A stretch of 64,000 nucleotides of DNA from Cerrena zonata. Its lineage: Eukaryota > Basidiomycota > Agaricomycetes > Polyporales > Cerrenaceae. The DNA lies in contig JASBNA010000045.1 in the NCBI GenBank assembly GCA_038087015.1, forward strand, positions 1 through 64,000, in the 5' to 3' direction. Shown piece after piece: positions 22,223-32,461 of this stretch (positions are counted from its first letter, which is position 1; every line of letters begins with the position of its first letter). The notes under the pieces were generated by a model. It saw only the letters and a program-made list of their open reading frames with translations. It did not search any database and had not been told where the DNA came from. The position numbers and the translations under genes are program-made.

Positions 22223-23722
22223 CTAATAATTATGACCAACTAATAATTGGATAGTTTTCAAAGCTTCATATTTTAATTCATTATCACCGTTATTATTATC
22301 CAAAAGACCCATGATGTATAATTTATAATCACTTGATTTTTCGGTATTGATGAAGGTAACTAAATCTTGACCCAAATTTTTAATTAAAAATTGTAAGTCA
22401 TTTAAAAGGATCACTTTTGCAACTGAGGTTGAATTTGAAGCAGATAAGATTTCGAGCATTTTTTTAACGATTTTATAGTTATTTTCTTTAAATTTATCAG
22501 AATTTTGTAACCAAAATTCATTTGATTTATGGGTTGGAGATGACCAACTTATTAAATCTGGATTTTCTAATTCAGTTAAGTATTCATCTAAAGAAGTTAA
22601 TTTATTATGAACAATTTCATTCAAGATATCATCCAAATAATTTAAATCATTTGATAATTCTTCATCACTACCATTGGATGCAAATTTTCTTTCTTTTAAA
22701 GTTTTTATAATTGACAAACCATCATGGAATAATAATAATTTTATAGTTTTAAATTGTTCAGAATTTGAAACGCTAATTGCGGTAAAATTTTTCAAAGTTG
22801 AAACTGCAATTCTAACAATTTTTAATTTAATTGAATCTTTTGAAATAATGAGTAAATTTCCTATTAAATCTGGGAAATTATGAACCAAAATTTTATTAAT
22901 ATTTGGATTAAAGGATAAAATCCAATTAGTTAATAAAGTATTATAACTTAATTGCAAGTTGAATGAATTTGGTTGTTTAGCCAGAATCGAAATTAAATTA
23001 TTAATTGATTTAAAATTTGATACTAAATTGTATTGTTGATAAATTGATTTATAATATTTTTGAGTAACCAATTCTTGTAATAATTGAATCCCAATGGATT
23101 GTAAATTAATGTCTTGAGTATTTCCAATAAATTTTGATGATGATAAAACATCAAAAATTTTAATTAAAATTTCTTTATCAATTTTAACATTTGAATTATT
23201 TTTAGATACTTTAGTTAATAAGATTGTTAAATTGTATAAACATAAAGTTTGAACTAAAGTATCAGTATGATCTAAATGTTTTAAAAATGGATCATAAGGT
23301 AATGAAGAATCAATTTTTGATAAATTTAATAATGAATTAATAAACTCTTGCTTTGGTAATCCAATTAATAAATCATTAAGTAAAACTAAAATTTTTTTCA
23401 AAACATCATCTCTTGAATTAACATCTAATTTATTTAATGAATTTAATAATGTTTTAGAATGTAAATCTAATTGGGATAAAATCGTTTGATTTCTATTTTC
23501 AAGTGATTGTGATTCTAAAACTTGAATCAATTCAGCTTGTTCGGTTGTTATGATACCAGATCTTCCTAAACCATCCCATGGTACTACTTTATCTCGAAGT
23601 AGACCAGTAACATTTGATAAGTAGCCATTATCAATTACCAAAGGAGTCTAAATTTGTTAGTAAAAAAGATTCTGAATTATCCATTTTAAAGAAAATTTTC
23701 AAAGTTTACATACATAATCCAT
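22223..23722 (-). CDS. VMA13: VMA13, V-ATPase subunit H, with one short intron
   Basis: Exon 1 is 23714-23722 (Met-Asp-Tyr); exon 2 is 22223-23647. Spliced length is 477 residues. The main frame has no ATG where conservation begins. Just upstream lie GTATGT (23708-23713), TACTAAC (23656-23662) and TAG (23648-23650), and splicing them joins ATGGATTAT in frame to ACTCCTTTG. The protein is an armadillo-like solenoid with subunit H motifs: VVPWDGLGRSGII near the start, LDEYLTELENPDLISWS, then SNEFWLQN, and AVA-like helices ending LKTIQLLVGHNY. Subunit H couples the V1 and Vo sectors of the vacuolar proton pump and silences free V1. Convergent genes are absent; it is followed by the MCH gene on the same strand. 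Confidence 0.9.
23648..23713 (-). other. VMA13 spliceosomal intron, 66 bases
   Basis: Donor GTATGT, consensus branch point TACTAAC, acceptor AAATTTAG, with 8 bases from branch site to acceptor end. The intron contains an in-frame-looking ATG that would give a false start. Confidence 0.9.
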
Positions 23723-24055
23723 AATCATTAAGCAGATTTCTATTAGCAACTATCTCAATCGATTGAAGATTGGTTATATTGACCAGGTAACTGCAAAGTA
23801 TATCTTGATAACTTGATTGAAATTATCTTTTTCCCTCAATGCAATTTTCTTCCACAAATTGGGCTCCAATACACGACCACATATAAGTTCGGTGAATTCC
23901 ACCATTTCATTTCACGACATTGGCTAGCTTTGAAAGTGCAATTGAGGAGTGTCAGTCCATTTCCAATGCTGTTGTAGGTAATTGTTTCGAATTGTAAAAA
24001 AAAAAAACTTGAAAGAAAATTCATAAGTTTAGTGAAAGCTTATGGAAAAAAACAT
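23723..24055. other. VMA13 promoter region to tRNA-His
   Basis: 333 bases with no coding signal; holds the VMA13 5' region and, next to the tRNA, the T7 stretch that ends Pol III transcription (read on the minus strand). Confidence 0.5.
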
Positions 24056-24126
24056 GCCGTTCCCAGGAATCGAACCTGGGTTTCTTCGGCCACAACGAAG
24101 TGTACTAACCACTATACTAGAACGGC
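24056..24126 (-). tRNA. tRNA-His (GTG)
   Basis: Read on the minus strand, the 71-base cloverleaf has a 7-bp acceptor stem GCCGTTC/GAACGGC, an anticodon stem CTTCG/CGAAG around loop TTGTGGC with anticodon GTG, and a T arm CCAGG-TTCGAAT-CCTGG. No intron. A T7 terminator follows within 10 bases. Confidence 0.97.
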
Positions 24127-24696
24127 GATTTTATAAAATTTTGAGACATAAACAGAATATATACCAGTAAATGTATGTGCGACAGTTGAGCTGCAAAAAA
24201 TTCAGCACCAACACTGAATACAGTTGGGAAGAATATGTCAGACCATGAAGGTCTGGCGATGATGTCCGGGCCTGACTTATGCCAGGATCGATTTAATACA
24301 TCATCAAAGCCGAAGTCCAATAAAGATGTTACAAACATTCTTTGTGAAATGTCATCGGGACAGATATCATAATACATGTACATATATATATATAGGTAAA
24401 TAATTCCACTTTAGTGGAAAAGTCTTTTTATGACTCTTCGTGGAGCGTGGACCTCCGTGACTGCTCCTATTGGTTAAATGGATAGAAGTATGGGTGATGC
24501 CCATGAAGAGTTTTTCATTCGGTAATATACATTTTATATAATCTTAATATTGTTGGCTTCTGTTATATTAGTATTAATTGTAATAAGTTATTTCCTCCCT
24601 TTAAATAACAGCAAAAAGATTAATCTATATAATAAATTAATCCACTCCATAATCAGTTATTAGTATGTATCTAGCTAATATCTTATTGCGTGTGTT
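24127..24696. other. Spacer between tRNA-His and the LINE remnant
   Basis: 570 bases, AT-rich, with no coding frame that I can support. Sequences near tRNA genes often hold old retroelement LTRs, but I could not find matching LTR ends. Confidence 0.4.
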
Positions 24697-25705
24697 ATGG
24701 TCGTCCATACTGGAACATATGTCTATACATATATAGTAGAGATATATGTGGTCGATAGAGGTCTGATCTACCCACATAACCCGATAGAATACAACGCACT
24801 CATGACGCAACCATTGCCAGATACGGCTTTTGCAAATCTTCCTACGATTAAACCGGATTTTTTTCAAAAGACCAGCTATAAGCACCAAATCACCAAATAT
24901 AAAGACAAAGACGGGGAACTTGGGTCTAAACAGCTCACAGCTCTTGCTTCTTGCTCGGCAGACAAATGGAAAAAGTTTTGGAAAAATATCAAGACCTTCT
25001 ATTTCTCTCTCGACGTCAACACTGATCACATCCATATCTTCAACCTAGGTCTTAAACTATGGACATTTGTGAACAAGCCCCAATGTCTGTTTTGCGGTCG
25101 CCAGGTAGATCCCAGTTTTCCCGGGACCTTATTCCAGACGAGTTTCTCACCCATGTCTATTTAGAGTGCCGTGCAACTTATCTCATTTGGGCTTACTGCC
25201 AGTATTCTTCGACACAAAATGTCCCTGACAGAACTTGGTCTCTTTTTATAGCCAATGCTTCTCTGGACACCAAACAAATCCGAACTATTAATAGATACCA
25301 CCTGATTCTTTTAAAAGTTCAGGACTTTCGACTATCGCAGAAGCAGGAGTCAGAAAGACTTCCTGCGTTACGCAGAAAGGCTGCGAAAAAATTGGTATCT
25401 TATTATATTTCGGCACTCAATCTATAAATTAAACTAAGTAGTTCCTCTGGGAACTCAACTCAACCAGCCCCAACCACTTCTATCACATCACTTAATTCAA
25501 CATGGGTTTTCTTGACTAAACATAGTCTTTCCCACTCTAGGTATATATTAGTAAATAGTTATTAAACATATATTCTTATACTTCAAAAAAAAAAAAAACT
25601 TAATTCAACATGGTTTTTCTTGACTAAACATAGTCCTTCCCACTCTAGGTATATATTAGTAAATAGTTATTAAATATATATTCTTATACGTCAAAAAAAA
25701 AAAAA
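24697..25705 (+). mobile_element. 5'-truncated, frameshifted LINE (L1/Zorro-like) 3' end
   Basis: Two overlapping frames (about 24775-25164 and 25059-25427) together resemble the C-terminal end of an L1-type reverse-transcriptase protein: a Trp/Phe-rich stretch (DKWKKFWKNIKTFYF), then a CLFCGRQ knuckle in the first frame and HVYLEC...W in the second, as in the CxxC...HxxxxC terminus of L1 ORF2. The frame shifts near 25120 between the two halves. No endonuclease or polymerase palm is present, so the copy is heavily 5'-truncated and dead. A short 3' UTR ends in A14 (25585-25598), followed by a second tail ending in A13 (25693-25705). Zorro elements are the known L1-clade elements of Candida. 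Confidence 0.7.
25491..25705 (+). repeat. Tandem pair of LINE 3' tails, each ending in poly(A)
   Basis: Unit 1 (25491-25598) and unit 2 (25599-25705) both start CTTAATTCAACATGG, run through TAAACATAGTC and CCCACTCTAGG, and end in A14 or A13. They differ by a few substitutions. A third A-rich end near 25790 may be a decayed further copy. Confidence 0.85.
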
Positions 25706-25895
25706 TGCACTCCTTTTATAAATCTCTATCTACTCTCTTTATCTTCTATATAGTTAGTATTTAGATCAAACATATAAAAATATACGTGAAAAAAAAATTA
25801 ACAGGTGCTTTTGTCTAGAACATCACTATACCACGTTATCGAGGTATAGTACTAGGCATAAACTGTCTAATAAGCCCTTCTCGCTTATCGTCGTT

Positions 25896-26798
25896 TTAAC
25901 TACTACAGTTTATGTCTTCCCAACTTGTACACTGCGCTATTCGTTGATGAATGATCTTGATATCAGCCCACCAATTACCACCATTAGATAACATAGTACA
26001 TCCTGCTGCCATTTTCGTCAGTAGCCAAGTTTCCCATACTTGATCAAGTGGCCATACTTCATCAAGTGGTTTACCTGTTATCTCATTAGCTTTAATATCA
26101 CATTGCCCTTTATGACTATGTGGTTGTATACTAACATACCATTCCACGGAATCGCCTTGATTCGTCGTTCCCGAAGTGGGGTCTAGAATCTCTCCGTGCT
26201 TTGACAAGTAGTAAAAACCCCATTGACACTCTTTAGCTGCTGGCGACTGAATAAAATCTTGAATTGTAAAAGCAATTTGAATTGCGTTAGCTGCATAAGT
26301 CAATTGCTCAGAGAACCTATCATGTTTATTGTAGATCCACTCAAGCATAGAATAAAGATAATTTACATTTATCTTTAACAATCTCTCACCGATAGATATT
26401 AGATATGAATGGTAATTCCCACACACTGATTCGGCATAGCTGATCGAATCATTTCTATTGGCTAACCTAGGGACCATGACCCCTTCGATCACACAGTTAC
26501 TACCTAAAACTTGTTGCCAGCTATTAGGATATAGATAGCTCAATAATGGCTTGTAAAAAGCCTCATCGTTTAACAATGCAGAATGATTGTCATACCGTGT
26601 ATGTAATAGTTCATTTATACTAATCGACCCGTTAAGAAATAACCCTAAGCTATTTGATGCTGGCGTTTTTACTACCACAGCATTGTTAGAATATTCTGTG
26701 TTATATTTCAAACAATTATACAGTTGATTTGATCCAAGAGCGTATACGTAGTTAACTAACACTAATGTGATTATCACTACTGACTTGGGGTTGAGCAT
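25896..26798 (-). CDS. Secreted Cys-containing protein of unknown function
   Basis: 300 residues. Starts with a signal peptide (MLNPKSVVIITLVLVNYVYA, cleavage about 20-21). The mature part has eight Cys spread along it, several N-glycosylation sequons (NGS, NDS) and a Trp/Tyr-rich C-terminal half (CQWGFYYLSKHGE, SVEWYVSIQ, NGGNWWADIK), with no membrane anchor. I do not recognise the family. The promoter has TATAAATA on the minus strand at about 26869-26876. It stands between a dead LINE and two other secreted precursor genes, all on the same strand, in a stretch without conserved housekeeping genes. Confidence 0.75.
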   Translation of the reverse strand: MLNPKSVVIITLVLVNYVYALGSNQLYNCLKYNTEYSNNAVVVKTPASNSLGLFLNGSISINELLHTRYDNHSALLNDEAFYKPLLSYLYPNSWQQVLGSNCVIEGVMVPRLANRNDSISYAESVCGNYHSYLISIGERLLKINVNYLYSMLEWIYNKHDRFSEQLTYAANAIQIAFTIQDFIQSPAAKECQWGFYYLSKHGEILDPTSGTTNQGDSVEWYVSIQPHSHKGQCDIKANEITGKPLDEVWPLDQVWETWLLTKMAAGCTMLSNGGNWWADIKIIHQRIAQCTSWEDINCSS

Positions 26799-27829
26799 AG
26801 TTATTAAAAATTTTCAAACTTTTCGTTACCTTTTTTTTATTCTAGGAGAATCTTCGGGGAGGATCTCAGGTATATTTATATTATTCTTTATGAGAGTGTT
26901 ATTGAAAGGAATCGGTGTCCGGGCCTGCACAGAGGGTAGATGGCTGCGAAGAGGTATAATAAGAATAAAGTACTAAAGGGAATATTACTTTAGTTAGTTG
27001 ATTAATTAGTTAATTATATAGAAGGAGAGAGACTAAGGAGGAATTCACGATTTTTTATATTATTCTCTTGGTTGTTATACAGGCTTAATGTATGACCGTA
27101 TAGTATCGTACCTATTATATAATACTCCACCTACTATACCTCGTATCAGCCAAACTAATTAGGAAATTCTTTATTAGAATTCCCAGGAAACTCCTTTCAA
27201 ATTTTTAAAAAACTAGCTTTTGGATTGACTTTAAAGCAGCATAACATGAAAAGTAATATCTGGTGGAGGCCCCTAAAAGTACTTAGATTTAACTAGTTAA
27301 AAGAAACCCTAGTTGTTTCGTCACTCCAGTAGTGCTCATGGAAGTAATTTCAAAGTTGTGTGCTAATATTGTGTGCATGAGTTGAGTGAAACTATCAATC
27401 CCGCTTGATTTTCTTCAAAAAAAAGTTTAAGCCTGTCAACTTTCCAATGATTCGTGAATGTAATACTAGATTTAAAAGTGGGTTACCTTCATCCACTCGC
27501 CGGGTGTCTTGTTCTCAATCTACAAGGTAAATCAGGTGATATAATTTGCTTGTTTTATTTTTCATTTTGTTATGAAATTATGACTCAGTCTTTACATAAC
27601 GTTGAGCAGCGCTTGATGCTGAGATATTGGTCTGTGGAATCCAATGCTTTGTAAACACGTTGAGTAAATTTCAACATTTTGCAGCTAGTGAAGAGACATA
27701 GCCATACCGATATATAAGCCAGATACGGGCTAATATCTACTAATGGTGAATCGATATTTACAAAGCATCTACCCCAATAGAAGTAAAATATATTAAGCGA
27801 ATAATATATAGGTTTACCATTGATACAAA
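26799..27829. other. Intergenic in the secreted-protein island
   Basis: About 1 kb with only short open frames that I do not support. Holds the promoter of the 25896 gene and the 3' flank of the 27830 gene. Confidence 0.45.
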
Positions 27830-28282
27830 CTAGTATTTGTCAGCGTTCCAAAACAATATTAGGTTTGTTGCAGTTGGAGTCAGCAGGAGTGAACTAGTAC
27901 CGAAGCCTAAATTTTCTCTTAATCGAGAAATAACTTCAGGATTCACCTCTTCCCCATTGTCATAGGCCACAGTTGAGTTATAATAGGGCAAATTACTGTC
28001 GAATACAGCAGAATGATCATTAAACCAATTAGAGATGCTTGCTATATGCGAATCGTTTGCAGGTTGAGTAAGGGGAAGAACAACTCCGTTATCAAGTAAT
28101 AACGATGTAGTATCGTCGCTTTCATTGTCTAAGACTTGATTTTGAAGGAAGATATAAGCTAATTGGTCTTGGTTGAGACCGCTATCTCTATAGTTTGAAA
28201 TCAAAGTGGGTAAAAGTTGTTCATTGCTGATGAAGGAAGTTACTGTCATTAAGACAGATAAAGTTAAAATTGATAAAATCAT
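27830..28282 (-). CDS. Secreted pro-peptide paralogue without the Cys-rich module
   Basis: 150 residues: signal peptide (MILSILTLSVLMTVTSFIS), then a propeptide almost identical to the 29077 gene (YRDSGLNQDQLAYI, DDTTSLLLDNGVVLP, NDSHIAS, YYNSTVAY). After TPTATN the two genes diverge: this copy ends NLILFWNADKY, with Phe where the partner has its first Cys, no KR site and no cysteines. It looks like a copy that lost its mature peptide through a deletion and point changes, so it may be decaying or may act as a propeptide-only decoy. Upstream DNA is also shared with the partner for at least 65 bases, including a TATAAATAAC-like box. Confidence 0.7.
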   Translation of the reverse strand: MILSILTLSVLMTVTSFISNEQLLPTLISNYRDSGLNQDQLAYIFLQNQVLDNESDDTTSLLLDNGVVLPLTQPANDSHIASISNWFNDHSAVFDSNLPYYNSTVAYDNGEEVNPEVISRLRENLGFGTSSLLLTPTATNLILFWNADKY

Positions 28283-29076
28283 AAGTTGATAACAAGTTAC
28301 TTCGTTATATAAATAACGAGGGAAATTAGAGATATTTATCCTTTTCTAAAAATGCTTATCGGGTAAGAATCGGTTACTTATAACAAAATCCCCCGCAAAA
28401 ACACCTCTCATTATGTCCAGTTTAGCTCTTATTCGTTTTCGAATTGACCAAACTAAAAATAAATGTTTGAGAAGGAAAACTAACGTATGAGAAGCAAAAT
28501 AAAATCAGTAAATCATACGAAACCAAGAAAGAACATCATAAAATATATACAATAATGAATATTCATTAAGATAAAACAAGAAAATATAGTAACTTAAAGG
28601 AAATATTATAGTATAATTGTATAAGCAAAACATAAGTATAAGAAAGTAAGATAAGAAATATGGTAAAACAACTATACTTTAGTTTCACATACGTTTTTCA
28701 ACAAAATTAATAAGCTTTTCGACAAATATATTAGATATAGATTTTTTTACGTTAGAAAACAAGGCTTTTAAGTGTGTTTTAAAACTTACCGTAATGCTAA
28801 CATCAACTAGTTGAAGAAGCATAGACTTGTTTTTCTTATAATTTTTATTAACACGATTAAAAACACATTATATATATATATATATATATATATATTATCA
28901 TACTATTTGAAAATCACAACATTAACTAGTAGGAAGTAAAGGAAAACAAGTAGTAACTAGTTAAGAGGTTAGACTTTAACATTTGTTAACCACAAAGAAA
29001 GTAAAAAACACCTTTAAGAAGTTGATACAAATTTTACTAAGCAGCCAAAAGCATTATTCACATTAAACTATAACTA
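28283..29076. other. Intergenic between the two duplicated precursor genes
   Basis: AT-rich, no coding signal. Contains the promoter of the 27830 gene and an AT dinucleotide tract. Confidence 0.5.
28869..28895. repeat. AT dinucleotide microsatellite
   Basis: A run of about 13 TA units between the two duplicated secreted-precursor genes. Confidence 0.8.
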
Positions 29077-29634
29077 TCATAATCTATGACATTTGCCATT
29101 CTTCGGAGAATTTCCTCGGCAAATACAACCTGGACCACCAATTACAAGGAAGCAATAGCTACTCTTAGCGCAAGAGGCATTCCAGCATAACCTTTTGACT
29201 AGTTTTGCATTAGCTGTTGTAGTTGGAATCACCAGTGGTAAACTAGTACCGATGTCTAAATTTTCTCTCAATTGAGAAATAACTTCAGGATTTATGTCTT
29301 CCCCATTTTCATAGGCCACAGTTGAGTTATAATAGGGCAAATTACTGTCGAATACAGAAGAATGATCATTGAACCAATCAAGAATACTTGCTATATGCGA
29401 ATCGTTTGCAGGTTGGGTAATGGGAAGAACAACTCCGTTATCAAGTAATAACGATGTAGTATCGTCGCTTTCATTGTCTAAGACTTGATTTTCAAGGTAG
29501 ATATAAGCTAATTGGTCTTGGTTGAGACCGCTATCTCTATAGTTTGAAACCAAACTGGATAAAAGTTGGTTATTGCTGATGAAGGCAGTTGCTGTCATTA
29601 AGACAGACAATAAAGTTAAAATTGATAAAATCAT
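29077..29634 (-). CDS. Secreted precursor of a knottin-like 37-residue Cys-rich peptide
   Basis: From the Met at 29632-29634 the protein has 185 residues: signal peptide (ILSILTLLSVLMTATAF), an acidic Asn/Ser-rich propeptide, a KLVKR Kex2 site at 147-148, and a C-terminal 37-residue peptide with six Cys spaced C-x4-C-x5-C-x8-C-x1-C-x9-C. The CxC pair and Gly-rich loops resemble inhibitor-cystine-knot (knottin) peptides; that fold is inference. The frame is open 28 codons further upstream to an ATG at 29718, but the paralogue at 27830 has a stop there, so I prefer the inner start, which also exposes the signal peptide. Possible roles are a protease inhibitor, an antimicrobial or killer-type peptide, or a signal; the sequence does not decide. 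Confidence 0.78.
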   Translation of the reverse strand: MILSILTLLSVLMTATAFISNNQLLSSLVSNYRDSGLNQDQLAYIYLENQVLDNESDDTTSLLLDNGVVLPITQPANDSHIASILDWFNDHSSVFDSNLPYYNSTVAYENGEDINPEVISQLRENLDIGTSLPLVIPTTTANAKLVKRLCWNASCAKSSYCFLVIGGPGCICRGNSPKNGKCHRL

Positions 29635-29718
29635 AAGTTGATAACAAGTTACTTCGTTACATAAATAACGAGGGAAATTAGGGATATTTATCCTTTTCAC
29701 TCCCCTTATCGGCAGCAA

Positions 29719-30905
29719 ACCGGTTAATTATAAAGTTTATATCAAAACAGTTTCTATTGGCTAAAGATTCATGGGGGATAAGTATGGCATGGTTTCGTTA
29801 ATTACATTTCCGACCCTTCAAATGAAGGGTGTATTAGTGCATGACTATAAAAATAGATTTGAGAATTTGGAGCATGAACAGGCATGTTCTCTTAGCAGGT
29901 AAGGGTTCTAATAAGTAGATGGACTTGGGTATAACCAGATTTTTAGCGAGAGTTTAAACTTTTCATGAGTTATAGATGATGCTTGCAACCAGCTGATTAA
30001 TAAGATTAGCTGGGGCGTTTTACATCACTTTGGTAGCTTAGAAAGGGGCTTATACCAAATGAGAAGGTTTCTCAAACTTAATGGAGCCAGCTATTGGTGC
30101 CTCTTGCGGATTGACAGGGATATTTGAATTTTCGGTAATGTAATCAATTGCAGTTTTAAATAACAACTGTAGTACCCTCAGGATATACTCTGATTAACCC
30201 TTAGCAAGAACCTAAAATGAAGAAAAAACTTTAAATTTTTTTAGAAAAGACTGTTTAACAACTTCGAAGGTACTTTTAATTAATTGGTTGTATGAATCGG
30301 GTGTTACCTTGATCGAGTTTAATAAACGCATAACTAGTATATTTATTAGCGTATCAAGACTATAGAATAAGTAAACTTCTACCATTAAGTAGTGAAGAAA
30401 ACTTAGTGACTAGGATGCTCTATCAACGCCACTCTCCATTCTATGTTGCGGTGAATCATCTCTCGTGATGGTTTAAAAATGTTACCTCCACGGTTATATT
30501 CAAGAGGTAAACTAACTACTCCTACTATGAAGGTGTTATATGTGATACTATTTTGCAACACGAGCCGGTGTACGGATGTTACACCAATGAAAATGTCCCT
30601 CAGCACAAGACTCAGGTCTAATGTTTAAGATTAGATGTATTATCTTTATAAGAAGTATGTTTATAATGTTTAAATGATATGTTTGATATGTTTTTAAGAT
30701 ATGGTTATAAGATCACATGTATAAGTATCACATGTTCATTACTAAAATAAGCGTGCGGATTGGCTGCAAAAGGAACCTCCGTACACTAAATTAAATTAAT
30801 AAATCGAGGGTTTTTTTTTTTTTTTCTGACTCCGACTACAAAAATGAAATAACCAAACAACGTAAATTAAATTAAAGAATTGAAAGTTTTTATACAATAA
30901 ATAAA
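29719..30905. other. Intergenic between the precursor gene and GLN1
   Basis: About 1.2 kb without a supported ORF. It holds the promoter of the 29077 gene, the GLN1 3' flank with a T18 tract near 30809-30826, and GAACCTCCGTACA at 30773-30785. Confidence 0.45.
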
Positions 30906-32018
30906 TTAATCAGAAGATTCTCTAGCGTATTCTTTTGACATGTCAGCATCTGGAATAGAACCACAAATGGTTTCAACCATGATACCAGTAACCAAGTAAG
31001 GATCGATATTAGAAGCAGGTCTACGATCTTCAAAATAACCATAACCTTCTTTAGCAACTGATCTTGGAATACGAACACTAGCCCCACGGTTAGCAACCCC
31101 ACTACTGAAAGCTTCCATAGCCGCGGTTTCGTGTTTACCAGTTAATCTTTGATCATTATCAGAACCATATAATAACATATGTTCTTTATGTCTTTTAGCC
31201 AATTTACTTAAAGCATCTTCAATTGATTTCATACCACCTGGGACTCTCATTGATTTAGTAGAAACATTGGTATGACAACCAGCACCATTCCAATCACCTT
31301 TTAATGGTTTTGGATGGAAAGAAATCTTAACCCCAAATTCTTCAGCAACTCTTTGTAATAAATAACGAGCCATCCATAATTCATCACCCATATTAATACC
31401 ATTACAAGGCCCAACTTGAAATTCCCATTGAGAAGGCATAACTTCGGCGTTAATACCACTGATACAAACACCAGAATAAAGACAAGCACGATAATGAGCT
31501 TCTATAACGTCTCTGGCATAAACTTTACCGGTACCAACCCCACAGTAGTAAGGACCTTGAGGAGCAGGGAACCCACCTTTTGGCCAAGCATAAGGATAGT
31601 CAAACTCATCAAACAAAGTATATTCTTGTTCCAAACCAAACCAAACTTCTTCATCTTGATGGGCCTTCATTAATTTGGCACATTCATGTCTGTGGTTGTA
31701 TTTGTTTGGAGTACCATCATTATTCCAACATTCGGTTAAAACAATGATATTATCACCTTTTCTAAAAGGATCAGGATAAAAAGCAACCGGTCTTAAGTAG
31801 ACATCAGAATCATGACCGGGAGCTTGACCAGTGGAAGAACCATCAAAGTTCCATTCTGGTAATTCATCAACACTACTTGGAACTTTACTCAAGGTTTTAC
31901 ATTTAGATCTAGTAGACCCTTCCGAGTCAATCCAAACGTATTCAGCAAGAACCTTACCTCTTTGAGGTAAATCAAGATACTTAGATAATATAGCAGTATT
32001 TTCAGTAATTGAAACCAT
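30906..32018 (-). CDS. GLN1: GLN1, glutamine synthetase
   Basis: 370 residues, the standard length of eukaryotic GS. The beta-grasp signature [18 protein letters not shown] and the ATP-binding signature [17 protein letters not shown] are intact, as are the metal-ligand Glu in EQEYTLFD and the C-terminal [10 protein letters not shown]. It makes glutamine from glutamate and ammonium in the cytosol as a homodecamer or dodecamer. The leucine codons I checked in this highly expressed gene contain no CTG, as expected in CUG-Ser yeasts. Upstream lie GATAAG elements, as expected for control by GATA factors Gln3/Gat1. The start is divergent from an amino-acid permease gene 1.4 kb away. Confidence 0.97.
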   Translation of the reverse strand: MVSITENTAILSKYLDLPQRGKVLAEYVWIDSEGSTRSKCKTLSKVPSSVDELPEWNFDGSSTGQAPGHDSDVYLRPVAFYPDPFRKGDNIIVLTECWNNDGTPNKYNHRHECAKLMKAHQDEEVWFGLEQEYTLFDEFDYPYAWPKGGFPAPQGPYYCGVGTGKVYARDVIEAHYRACLYSGVCISGINAEVMPSQWEFQVGPCNGINMGDELWMARYLLQRVAEEFGVKISFHPKPLKGDWNGAGCHTNVSTKSMRVPGGMKSIEDALSKLAKRHKEHMLLYGSDNDQRLTGKHETAAMEAFSSGVANRGASVRIPRSVAKEGYGYFEDRRPASNIDPYLVTGIMVETICGSIPDADMSKEYARESSD

Positions 32019-32135
32019 TATGCAAGTGTGTTACTTTTAGCAACGATATATTAAATGAAATAAAAAGAAAAAAAACAAACTTTTGTATATGAAAAAGATA
32101 TATATATAAAGAAAAATAATGAAAGAGTGAAAAAT

Positions 32136-32141
32136 GATAAG
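32136..32141 (+). promoter_or_regulatory. GATAAG element upstream of GLN1
   Basis: GATAAG is the binding site of fungal nitrogen GATA factors. It lies about 120 bases upstream of the GLN1 start. Confidence 0.45.
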
Positions 32142-32374
32142 GAATAAGTTCAAGTTATATATGAAGGAGAGAAGAAAAAAAGATTAATTTTAATTTTAGT
32201 AAAGGTTTGTTTAATAGAGGTTTCTGCAATAAAAAGAAAAGAACGAGGGTGATGTCCCGACAGCAGGGGTGGGAGTTTCCACCCGTCCAGCCAGCTGTTT
32301 GGGGGTCGGGCTCTCTCCCGGTAGCAGAGAGCGTCCCGGTAGAACAGGCCGCCGTGCCAACGGTGATTGGACGC

Positions 32375-32379
32375 GATAA
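32375..32379 (+). promoter_or_regulatory. GATAA element in the GC-rich islet
   Basis: GATAA inside an otherwise GC-rich stretch, in the GLN1/permease intergenic region. Confidence 0.3.
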
Positions 32380-32455
32380 AAAGCTGCGCGCGCCCCGGAG
32401 GGCGGCACCCCCCGTAGCCGTATCCCGCACTATCGGGAACAGAATTCCATCTTTG

Positions 32456-32461
32456 GATAAG
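32456..32461 (+). promoter_or_regulatory. GATAAG element at the edge of the GC-rich islet
   Basis: A second GATAAG, next to a TCCCG...CGGGA inverted repeat at about 32423-32437. Confidence 0.4.

Noticed and set aside
23641..23700. A frameshift or alternative ATG (MDNSESFLLTN) at the start of VMA13
   Set aside because: The ATG lies within an intron with perfect donor, branch site and acceptor, which explains the frame change.
24549..24620. Possible solo LTR next to tRNA-His (TGTTGGCTTC start)
   Set aside because: No matching CA-end or target-site duplication found by eye.
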